From assembly GCA_021292165.1 (NCBI GenBank), contig CM037881.1, positions 3,224,001 to 3,288,000 on the forward strand: a DNA stretch of 64,000 nucleotides. Direction: 5' to 3'. The position numbers and the translations under genes are program-made. Shown here one piece after another: positions 55,090 to 64,000 of the stretch (its first letter is position 1; each line of letters starts with the position of its first letter). The stretch is from Shinisaurus crocodilurus (Eukaryota > Chordata > Lepidosauria > Squamata > Shinisauridae). A model generated the notes under the pieces. That model saw only the letters and a program-made list of their open reading frames with translations. It did no database searches and was not told the DNA's origin.

Positions 55090-56400
55090 CTTCCTTCTGC
55101 CTTTTTTAAAAGCTCCACTCCCGAGTTCTGCCGCCGCGACGCCAGCCCGGCTGCTGGCCCCGGCCCGGGTGCCGCCGTCGTCTGCAGCAATTGTAGGTAC
55201 TGTATTTCCTCCTTGATCTTCCCGGTCAGCCGCCTGTCTTTAAAATCCGTGGGGTGAATAATCAGCCGTCCCCCAGTCGAGTTCTTCTCGAATATCCGAT
55301 CAAACCCCACAGTTATGGATGATGAACGGCACTCTCTCTCTCCCGCAGCCTGGATGGTTTCGCCCCGCCGCTTCGCTCCCGCAGTCCCGCGGGCCGCCCG
55401 CCCTCCTCTCCGAACCGCAGCGCCCCAATCACTCGCTCCCCCGGGGAGAGCGCCGCCCGCGGACCCCCGCCCGAGGCAAGAGGCGGCGCGATCCTCCGGC
55501 CGGCCGGCAGGCAACCTGCGCTGGAAGGACAAGCCCGGCACAGCTCAGGGCCGGCGGCAGCGCATCCCCATCACCATCAGCCTCCCTCTCCCAGTAGCGG
55601 AGGCCCGGCTGGAGGAAAGCGGGTCCCGACCGGACCTCCGCCCGAGCCCCCGAGGCGCACCCAGGAGCCTCCGCCGCCGCGTCTGGAACTCACACACGCG
55701 ACGGGGGGCGGAGCAGCCGCTCCTGACCTGACTGACTGACGGCGCCCCCCCGGGGGTGGGGGGGCGCGGCGTCTGCCGAAAGCACCGGGCGGGGCGGGGG
55801 GGCTGCCGCAAGGCTGGCGGGTCGCGCGTCCCTCCCGGCAGACGGGGCGGGGGGCTGTTGGCGCCGCGGCAGGCCCCTTCCCCGCGCCCCCAAGGTCCCG
55901 GAGCCGCGGGCGGCGTCGGAGGCAGCGGCGGCGGCGGCTCCTCCCTCCGACCGGCAGGGAAGGGAGGCGGGCGAGGGGCGACCGCGCTCGGCCGGGCCGC
56001 CCCCGTCCAGACCGCTGCGCAGAGAGGGGGGAGGCCGGGGGGGCCGCGCGCGCGAGCCGCAGCAGCAGCGCCCGCTTGGGGGGGGGCTGCCGAAGACCCC
56101 CCGCCCCGGCCCAGGAGGAGTTCGCAAAACGCAACGCTATCCCGGGCGCGGGAAGGACGAATACGGGGCGGGGGGCGGGCTCCGTCTTCCCTCTATTGAG
56201 CCACCCCCACCCCGGAGCACCCGGAGGGGGGGTGCAGCAGCCCTAAACACGCTCCCCAGGCCGCGGGGCTCATCGCGCTGCGGGCTTTGCAGCGAACTCC
56301 GCTGGCGGAACGCCGGGGGCCAAAGCAGGGCCGCCGAGGAAGGAACACGGGGGGGGGGGGAGTACCAGCGCGCTCCTGGGAGCCTGAGGGTTGCAGAAGG
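55090..56400. promoter_or_regulatory. STXBP5L: CpG island, likely STXBP5L promoter and 5' UTR
   Basis: About 1.3 kb of very GC-rich, CpG-dense DNA with several GGGCGG (Sp1-type) boxes, for example near 55790 and 56165, and CCAAT near 55425. It sits 0.45-1.75 kb upstream of the STXBP5L start codon and is the only large island in the window. Several long open frames occur on both strands, as expected from GC-rich DNA, including one of 154 codons on the minus strand (55077-55541). None resembles a known protein to me. The transcription start cannot be fixed by eye. Confidence 0.75.
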
Positions 56401-56744
56401 CACATACCTTTTAAAAAATTCTAAGTCCCCCCCCCCAATACCTAGCCAAATGAGGGTTGGGCATGCTCAGTAGCCAGGAAACGTGGGAGGCGGGGGCTCA
56501 GTTCCACAAAAGGAACCCTACCCCTACCCCACAGAGAGAGGGGGAAAGAGGGAATTTGGGATACCCCTCCTACCTAGATCTCCTTCCCAAGACATGTCAG
56601 GCAGTGAATTGTGCGGTGGGGGGGGGGGGTAGATAAGGAAAAATATCCTTTTCTGAGGAAAAAACCTGCTGAGGCCACAGGAGCTCAGCCCAGACCCTGT
56701 TAAAGTGACCCTAGGTGGGGCAGCTCTTTCCCCCAGTGCTTTTC
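56401..56744. other. Upstream of the CpG island, unassigned
   Basis: Contains homopolymer C and G runs (56427-56436; 56619-56630). No gene. Confidence 0.4.
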
Positions 56745-56890
56745 AACGTGATGGCACCCTGCCTGACCACCAGTGGGAGGGGCCAACTAGCTTGGGATGA
56801 GAATTTGCACAGTGCAAGGCGCTTTTGATCCCGATTAGGTCAAATAAGGTACGAAATGTAAAGTAGGGGAGAGCTGTTGCACAAATGCAG
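56745..56890 (+). pseudogene. Inverted decayed copy of a GTF2E1 exon-intron junction
   Basis: On the plus strand, 56811-56882 matches, by eye with about six mismatches in 74 bp, the minus-strand sequence 63534-63460: the end of the penultimate GTF2E1 exon (VQGAFDPD) and some 30 bp of its intron including the GTACGAAATG donor. Weaker similarity extends left towards 56760. In the copy two Glu codons have become TAG and TAA, and a further TAG lies upstream, so it cannot code. The presence of intron bases shows a DNA-level duplication, not a processed copy. It lies about 6.6 kb away in the opposite orientation to the gene. Confidence 0.85.
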
Positions 56891-57174
56891 CTCTCTGCCC
56901 TCCCAGTCTCCTTTTGGCAGGAGCTGCTCACTCAGTGGGCCAGCTGCTGTGGGATCTGGGCTACTGGAGGCGGCTTCAGGGGTTGGGAGCCAGGAGACCT
57001 GCCACTCCTCAGCTGTAAAGTGGCTGGTGGAGGGGAGAGGTGGATGTAGGAAAACCAGCCAATTATCTGTTGTGGGGGGAGGCGCCCAAGAAGTAAATAG
57101 CAATGTGATTGGCTAGCTGCAGTGGTGCACTCCATAGTGGCTTGAAGGAAATGCATGGATGAGGGAGACTGAGA

Positions 57175-57512
57175 GAGGGGAACATGGAGCTGCTGCTGAG
57201 GGAGGGCCAGGATCTCTTCTCGATCATCCCAGATTGCAGGACACGGAATAACGGGCTCAAGTGACAGGAAGCCAGATTCCGCCTGTAAAAATTTGAAAAA
57301 TTTCTGCTTGAAAAATTTCCTGACTGTTAGAGCAATACACCAGTGGAACCAACTACCTAGGGAGGTCGTGGGCTCTCCAACTACTGGAGGCATTCAAGGC
57401 ACAGCTGGACAGCCATCTGTCGGGGATGCTTTGACCTGGATTCCTGCATTGCACAGGGGGTTGGACTCGATGGCCTGGTAGGCCCCTTCCAACTCTACTA
57501 TTCTGATTCTAA
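57175..57512 (+). mobile_element. CR1 LINE 3' end
   Basis: GGGCCAGGATCTCTTCTCGA, then the frame LTVRAIHQWNQLPREVVGSP and the end GGCCCCTTCCAACTCTACTA. Weakly duplicated AAAATTT stretch at 57285-57320. Confidence 0.88.
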
Positions 57513-60500
57513 ATCACTACAAACAGCAATAGTCTTACATGAGGGATTCTGGATCCTGTAAAGGTTGGGTTTCAGGACATACATATGAGTTTCTTGCTTC
57601 CAAGATAACTCCAGTAGATTGATTTTTGGGTGGTATCTCTGCTTTCCTGAGATGTTCCTTTATCACTGTAGTTGTGTGTATATCATACCCAACAAGTAAC
57701 TGTCCATGTCTTCCAAAGTATGAAGTAGGCTCTTGCCATAATAAACACCAAACTGCCACCAGATCCTTGGTTGTTTTCACATAGTATCGTAGAACAATGC
57801 AGTATGTAGAATTGTAGCACCAGAGACTGAACTTCTTCTGAAGTAAAGAAGATACTGTTTGACTACATTTTTACAAGTTATAATGGATTGCTGCTGTTGA
57901 TTTTTCATATGCTTAGTTTTATTTAGTCACTGGTGTGTTAATACCCAAATAAACCTCCTTCAGGTCTTAACATGAAATCTACAAATGTGTTGGCAGTGGA
58001 ATCTGGCGATTTGCTTTACTAGACAAGACAGCAATGCCACTTTTTTTTGTAGTTTTAGGGTGTTTTTATAGTAAAAGATGACCAACACCAGTAATCCATC
58101 ATGACAAAAACAGAATCTCTGCAGTTAAGTGGTATAATCACAGGATTCCTACACAGATGTGTGCTTACTGCCCTTCCTTAATTCTGAAGGACATGCCCTT
58201 TATCTTGCGTTATTTAATTCGGTTTCCTCTGTACTCCCTTGCCTAGAACAGGTTTCCTGTGCTGTGACGTTCGGCAGCAGCAGCAGCTGCCACATTATCA
58301 GACATCAGGACCTAAGGACTTCCTGTTCCTGACCTGGTAGTTATGCCACAGAATAGCAAGCACTGAAAGAAACAACCAACAAAACATTTGTTCTTGGTTT
58401 TGTACTGAACTTCTTGTGAGGGCATAGTAACATTTTTTCCTCCGCCTGTCATTCATAAAGGGCCATATCAGCTCACATCAGAATAATTATACAGATGGAT
58501 TCAGAGTGGATGGAAATAGTACAGCTAACGAATCACTGGTGTGAGGTTTTTGTTTTTTTATGTTATGTTAAAACCTTGTAGCTGAACATCTCATTCATCT
58601 TGTTCCTGCCAATATCCCATACAAATGGAATTGCTAATTCACTAGCATTGACAGAACAGAAATGCAAAAAATGCCACTGACTATTACATGTCACATCTCA
58701 GTTATGTCACAAAACTGACTTACGCGACGTTAATATGCAGATAACATGTATTTCGCTATTAACTGTAAACCACAAAAAATCCTATGTATGGAATGCTTAC
58801 CTGAGGGACATTTCACCTTATGTGCTGTTCGAGAGAAGTAGAGAACAGTGTGCTTTTGCTTCAACCTTCACTTACCTCGAGATTCCATGTGTGCAACTCC
58901 ACTGAGTGCTACTCAATCAAATGAAAAGCATTTTGTAAATATCACTCTCTCCTTTCCTCTTTCACTAGCTATAGGACCTGACAGTCAGAACTCCCTTTGT
59001 CTATTAAGTCTTTTCTTAAAGGAAAATAACGCTGAGAAAATAATAAAGCCAAGAGGCAGACAGAGCATATACTTTTAAACATTATCACATTTGGAAACTG
59101 GAAATCAAGCAAATCTAGCCTTATATGAATTTTTTTTAATGCAATGTTACTTATTTCTTTAGCTGGGCCTAGGTAGTGGAAGACCAGAGATACCCAGCGG
59201 GACCACTGTATGCATAGAACTTGGGAGCCATGGGACAGGCAAGAGTCTCAGCTCCGCCCCCTGTAGTCATCACCATTTTCCAAACTTTTTTCCTGCAATA
59301 TGAGGAATTCCAAATAAGCCATGAGATGACAGCTGTCTGATATATTTGTAGCCATGCATATGCTTTGGCATTCCTTATGTACAATATGCCTGAGACAGAT
59401 GTTTTAACCAAAATGCTTTACAATAGTTATCTTCAACCCCTATAACAATCTCCCCCAACCTGGCACTTTCCAAATGTACTGTGGTACTCTCTAGGTCAGG
59501 ACAGCAACTTACAGCATTCCTCTCTAGGACAGCAATACCACGGACTTTGGTATTGTGTAGGAAAAGCTGTGTATCCTTCAGTGAAGGGAGTAAAGATTTC
59601 TTCAACGAGCATCATCAATTAAGAGAGCAATCCTGGGGACATAGGACCGATCAGAATACCCCATCCGAGGCCTTAGATGAAGCTCCAATCGCGGAGGCAG
59701 GTTTCAGAGTATGGAACCCCCCCTCTGAGCCTCCATGGAGGTTTCTGAGGTGGCTCTCTCTATGAGGTTGGAAAAGATGCTCGTTGGGGGTGTGGTGGTG
59801 GGTAGGGATGGAGAGGACGTGGAGCCACTGGGTCCCCAGCCCTCTCAGCCCCCCAACCATGCCCCTTACACGGGGGAACAAAAACTGGTCTAAATGGTAG
59901 GGAATGTTCTTTCTCTGTCCATGGATGGAGAAAGAACAGGTCCACCATCACCCCGCCCCGACTTTTGCCCTGCCAGCAAGAGCCCGACAGGGCTTTGGGT
60001 AGTTCAGAACCTCTGATATTGGAGGCTCCGATCTGAGGGCATAGGATTGCCCCTTGTGTTAATGAATGAAATAAGACAGCTGCTCCAGTTTGCTTATTAA
60101 TCAAGGAAAACCAATGACCTGGAATGGAAGCATCATGTTATTTGTTCCTTTTTAATTTTAAGATAGATACTATGTTTGTTCTATCAAAGTCTCAGAAAAT
60201 AAATTCATAAAATAAACCTCACAGGTGCAGGAAAACATACATGGTCAATACACAAGAGTTTTATCCTTTACAGGCCTAATAACTTGTACCATTCCAGTAA
60301 ATTAAAACAGAATGTGAAACTGAAACTAGAGCATTAAAACACACAATCCTTTTACCACTCTACTGTGATGACAAATAAGAAAGACACAATGATTTTTAAA
60401 AGCTGTACATGTTTTAAAAATGTAAAACATTACCAAATTGAATTTGCTCATGTGGACACTGCTGGAAATATTAAAATAGAGTGTGTCATGCTACATACTG

Positions 60501-61589
60501 GCATCCCACAAAATTCTACATAATCCTTTAAAAAATGCTAAAACCCTTTGCATTTGTGCGAAAATAAAATATCTCCTCCCACAAAGTTACTTGGATGTCA
60601 GTCTTAACTCATGGCAAATGCAACTGGACAGCCCAGAAATGGAGAACGGCAGTCCCATTGCATTCCTAGTACTCCCATGGTCGGCCTGTGAAGAGGGCAT
60701 GGACTTATTCAATATGGAAAAAATATGCTTGCCAGCTTGGGTCCAATCTTTCTGGGAGCCAAAGTGAGGCCTGATTCTGACATGCAGCTCATCCACCAAT
60801 GGGAAGAATAAGCGCACTTCTGGAAGAAGCAGGAGAACTAAAGTTAAGCTATATTTTAAAGTCAAGTCCTTTCATTTCAGAATTATATCATTTCAGGTGA
60901 AGTGATTACATGAAGTCAGTAATTTGCTCATGTCAGCAAAGCAATAGTCACGGACCTATGAAAAATGTTTTTAAAAAACATATTTTGCAAGATTGCTTTA
61001 CCAGGGCTCTGCAAGAGGATGTTCTGTGGGGCACCTTCAGCAATAACCAAAATGTCTACCTGTCCCCAGTGTGCCTTCCTCTCCAAAAAACTATTTTCAC
61101 ACACTGTGGTGGCCAAATACCCCCTGGTTAACATGATTGTACATAGTTCTACATGGCTACAGATTCTCTTTCATGTGGAAATGGGTACAGGGGGGACAGG
61201 GACATATGTATCCTCCTTGTCTGGCTATTAGAAATAAAGATTCCCACATATATACTATGCTTGCAAGGCAATACATATCTACAACCAGATCACATTCAAT
61301 TCTGAAGCAACAGTCTTCAGGTATTATTTTCAGAGGTCCTGCTAACAGTCACTCTCAGAATCTAGCAAACTTAAGATAATGCCTTCCACAGCCCCCTTTC
61401 GAGACAGAAAAACAAGCAACTAAAAGAGCATTCAGATTTCCAAGGTCAAAACAAACAAAAACTAAATAAAAGGTAATGAATAGGATCTGGAAACTTGTAG
61501 ATTCAACACAGCAGTGTGCATGCATGCATGTGAGAGAGAGACTGTGTTTAGATTTCCCTGCAAGCCCTCACAGTGATAGATAGTACAGC
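57513..61589. other. Intergenic region; may include the GTF2E1 3' UTR
   Basis: About 4 kb with few recognisable repeats and no coding exon. A minus-strand AATAAA (TTTATT at about 57917) and other weak signals exist, but the polyadenylation site of GTF2E1 cannot be chosen by eye. Confidence 0.45.
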
Positions 61590-61722
61590 AGCCCTCCCCA
61601 AAGTGGTACCCTGCAGATGTTTTGGACTACAAATCCCATCAGCACCAGCCAGCATGGCCAATATTCAGGGATGATGGGAGTTGCAGTCCAAAACATCTGG
61701 AAGGTGCCATGTTGGAGAAGGC
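61590..61722. mobile_element. Fold-back hAT-type MITE in or near the GTF2E1 3' UTR
   Basis: Arms CAGATGTTTTGGACTACAAA / TTGCAGTCCAAAACATCTGG with inner ATCCCATCA / TGATGGGAG. It ends about 180 bp downstream of the GTF2E1 stop. Confidence 0.82.
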
Positions 61723-61904
61723 TATATTACACTTTTCACTGGCCACCTCTTTCCTGATCTTTGATAGTTCAGGCGAGTTTCTCTGTGTGGCTCTAAATAA
61801 TGACTGAATTAACTGAAAAAGGGGAAGATATAATTCAGTTCTTTGCTTTGCTCTGGAATTTCCAGTTGAAGATAATGTATAAATGCTGCCCTGGTAGAAG
61901 GATG

Positions 61905-62335
61905 CTAATCAAACATGTCCTCAAACATACGCTGGCCCATAGCTATATACTGATCTTTCTCCTGCAGAGTCATTTGGGCCACCAGCTCAGGCCGCTGGTT
62001 TACTTGACTGTAAGAATATGGGCATCCTGCCACCATGACAGTGGGGTCCTCTGTCACTACCTCAAATTCATCGTCATCATCTTCCTCTGTCAGCCCATAG
62101 AGAGTTGTTGCAGCAGTGGCTCCACGCGGAGGGGAGTCCTCATCTGATTCGCTTGTCTCACTCTCAGAATCACTGGCATTGGTATTAGGTAATGGAGCAA
62201 TCCCTCCCATGGCGGCCACAGAGGCAGAGGTGGTTTTCTTCTCATGGATGAGCAGAGCACGCATCACCTCCTCATTACTGTCTAAGGCAGACTGACCCTC
62301 TTCCCCTTCCTGTAACATATCTGTATCTTGACCAC
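61905..62335 (-). CDS. GTF2E1: GTF2E1 last coding exon (TFIIE alpha C-terminus)
   Basis: A 431-bp exon ending in TAG at 61907-61905. It encodes [15 protein letters not shown], an acidic Ser-rich tract [17 protein letters not shown], an acidic patch [11 protein letters not shown] and the conserved tail [10 protein letters not shown]...[14 protein letters not shown]. These are the hallmarks of the TFIIE-alpha acidic C-terminal domain, which (known) contacts the p62 subunit of TFIIH and helps recruit TFIIH to the RNA polymerase II preinitiation complex. The acceptor is CTTTCAG. The first two bases complete a Gly codon from the previous exon. No stops or frameshifts are seen. Confidence 0.96.
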
Positions 62336-63495
62336 CTGAAAGAAAGCAATGGATATTATGTGAAACAGAAATAAGGAAACAATTATATGAGCTACTGTTG
62401 AGATACTGTATTAATTTCAATGGCACAAAAATACTGAGAAGAGTTTAAATCATAGAGAAGTAGAGTTGGAAGGGGCCTACAAGGCCATCAAGTCCAACCC
62501 CCTGCTCAATGCAGGAATCCAGGTCAAAGCATCCCTGACAGATGGCCGTCCAGCTTCACCTTGAAGGTCTCCAGAGTGGGAGAGCCCACCACCTCCCTAG
62601 GTAGTTGGTTCCATTGTCTTATTTTTCCCTGATGTTTAGGTGGAATCTAGGTTCCTGTAACTTGAGCCCATTATTCCGTGTCCTGCAAACTGGGATGATC
62701 AAGAAGAGATCCTGGCCCTCCTCTGCGGGACAACCCTTCAAGTACTGGAAGAGTGCGATCATATCTCCCCTCAGTCTCCTCTTCTGAAGGCTAAACATGC
62801 CCAGTTCTTTCAGTCTCTCCTCATAGTGCCTTGTTTCCAGTCCCTTTATCATCCTTGTTGCCCTCCTCTGAACCCTCTCCAGTTTGTCTACGTCCTTCTT
62901 AAAGTGAGGTGCCCAGAACTGGATGCAGTACTCAAGATGAGGCCTAACCAGTGCCGAGTTAAGGGGAATTATCACTTCACGCAATTTGGAAGCTATACTT
63001 CTATTAATGCAGCCCAAAATAGCATTTGCCTTCTTTGCAGCCACATCGCATTGCTGGCTCATATTCAGTTTGTGATCTACCACAATTCCTTCTCACTTGT
63101 AGTATTGTTGAGCCAAGTGTCCCCCATTCTGTAACTCTGCATTTGGTTTCTTTTCCCTAGGTGCAGCATATAGCAAAGGAACTACTTTTGTTGTTTTGTA
63201 GCTCTACTTGTGTATACCAAAGTGTCTCCCCACCTTTTCCCCCTTCCCTCATTTCCCACCTTTTATTGTAACCGGTTTACCTTAAATAAACTTTCCTGGT
63301 TGTACCCCACACGGTTCTTAGAAGCATAAACTTACCCATCAATATTCGCATGTGGCCGGGATGACAAATGTTTTACACAACAGAGGGAAAATGAAGCACT
63401 AGGATGGTGTGTGAGGCTATGGTTGTGTGCACACGCATGATTCAGAGGGAGCTTTCGAATTGTGCAACGTCTCTCCCCTACTTTACATTTCGTAC
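62336..63495 (-). other. GTF2E1: GTF2E1 last intron
   Basis: A 1.16-kb intron with a GTACGA donor and a CTTTCAG acceptor. More than half is a CR1 insertion (62446-63100) in the same orientation as the gene. The stretch at 63140-63310 has AATAAA and a T-rich region that could be the end of another retroelement, but I cannot assign it. Confidence 0.85.
62446..63100 (-). mobile_element. CR1 LINE in the last GTF2E1 intron
   Basis: Short TCATAGAGAAGTAGAGTTGG tail, 3' UTR and an open frame of about 154 codons with [40 protein letters not shown] and [20 protein letters not shown], the CR1 ORF2 C-terminus. The longest CR1 piece in the window. Confidence 0.92.
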
Positions 63496-63737
63496 CTTCT
63501 TTGACCTCGTCGGGATCAAAAGCGCCTTGCACGGTGCTCTCCCGCAGCCAGATCGGCCTCTCCCTGGGCGGCTTCCCTTCACCTGCTGGCGGGTGCAGAT
63601 CCTCCCGGTCCTCCATGCTGATGATCACATTCTGGGTGTACAAGTCCTCATAAGAGGGTCCCTTTGTGGTCCAGGCTTCTCTGTGTGGCCCACTTGGTAG
63701 ACCACTGTTTCCCAATGCACCAACAGCCCGTTCCTTG
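63496..63737 (-). CDS. GTF2E1: GTF2E1 penultimate coding exon
   Basis: A 242-bp exon with a TATGCAG acceptor and a GTACGA donor. It encodes [20 protein letters not shown], then [49 protein letters not shown] and DEVKE plus the first base of Gly. [13 protein letters not shown] and RPIWLREST are strongly conserved in vertebrate TFIIE alpha. The N-terminal winged-helix and zinc-ribbon exons lie beyond the right edge. The last 40 bp of this exon and the first part of the intron have a decayed inverted copy at 56.8 kb. The exact acceptor could also be a few bases downstream. Confidence 0.93.
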
Positions 63738-64000
63738 CTGCATACAGTCAAAAAACATCACACAAATTGCTAATACAAATGTTACCAATTATTTAAATAA
63801 ATAGAATTGTTAGACAAATCATCTTAAGAGCTGTTGGATATCACCCAACACCCTACTGACCTTGCAAACTTCTCAACAGGGTCATTATCCTGGGAATTTC
63901 CACCAGTGGTATTAATTTTAAGGGGATTTAAATAGCACTGTATATTTGTCAACATTACCACTTTCACACACCAGACTGCTTAAATATAAGCCTGGTCTAG
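63738..64000 (-). other. GTF2E1: GTF2E1 intron, partial
   Basis: Intronic sequence upstream of the penultimate exon, cut by the window edge. AT-rich with a pyrimidine tract next to the acceptor. I see no repeat or other element in it. Confidence 0.7.

Noticed and set aside
55319..56199. Several long plus- and minus-strand frames of 85-185 codons in the GC-rich island
   Set aside because: GC-rich DNA lacks stop codons by chance; the frames overlap on both strands and are Arg/Pro/Gly-rich without domains.

Overview
The window looks like nuclear DNA of a squamate reptile, most likely a lizard. It has long introns, CR1, L2, L1, RTE-like and Penelope-like retroelements, many short tRNA-derived SINEs with a LINE-like tail, fold-back hAT-type MITEs, and one CpG island. 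There are no operons and no bacterial signals. The species cannot be fixed from the sequence alone.

Only two host genes are supported, both on the minus strand and head to tail. At the right edge (61905-63737) are the last two coding exons of GTF2E1, the alpha subunit of general transcription factor TFIIE. About 7.3 kb further along the direction of transcription is the 5' part of STXBP5L (tomosyn-2, a WD40 protein that binds syntaxin/SNAP25 SNAREs). Its first eight coding exons run from 54644 down to 1056, every junction has GT/AG, and all phases fit except within exon 1, which carries an apparent one-base frameshift. Human chromosome 3q13.33 has the same gene order and orientation, which favours STXBP5L over its paralogue STXBP5. 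A CpG island at 55.1-56.4 kb is the likely STXBP5L promoter. The two genes act in different processes (transcription initiation; control of exocytosis) and share only conserved synteny.

The rest is intron or intergenic DNA filled with repeats, often nested: L2 copies broken by CR1 or 5S-type SINEs and by another LINE (10.8-14.5 kb); three hAT elements packed end to end (16.9-18.4 kb); two opposed L2 copies (21.7-24.0 kb); a CR1 split by an L2 that is itself split by an L1-type insertion (31.0-33.1 kb); an L1 ORF1 apparently split by a 5.6-kb DNA transposon coding a Myb/SANT-type protein, itself split by an RTE-like LINE that carries a Tigger-like MITE (33.3-39.6 kb); a Penelope-like element and an L1 (42.7-45.6 kb); and a hAT transposase relic split by a CR1 (47.9-49.6 kb).

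The observations most worth checking are an inverted, decayed copy of a GTF2E1 exon-intron junction at 56.8 kb, a sense CR1 that begins about 8 bp after the exon-3 splice donor of STXBP5L and leaves the reading frame open into the CR1, the exon-1 frameshift, a perfect 48-bp-arm hairpin inside the SANT transposon, and the chain of hAT insertions at CTAG targets. I did not find a convincing wholly new molecular system. All family calls are by eye and from memory of family sequences; no database search was run.
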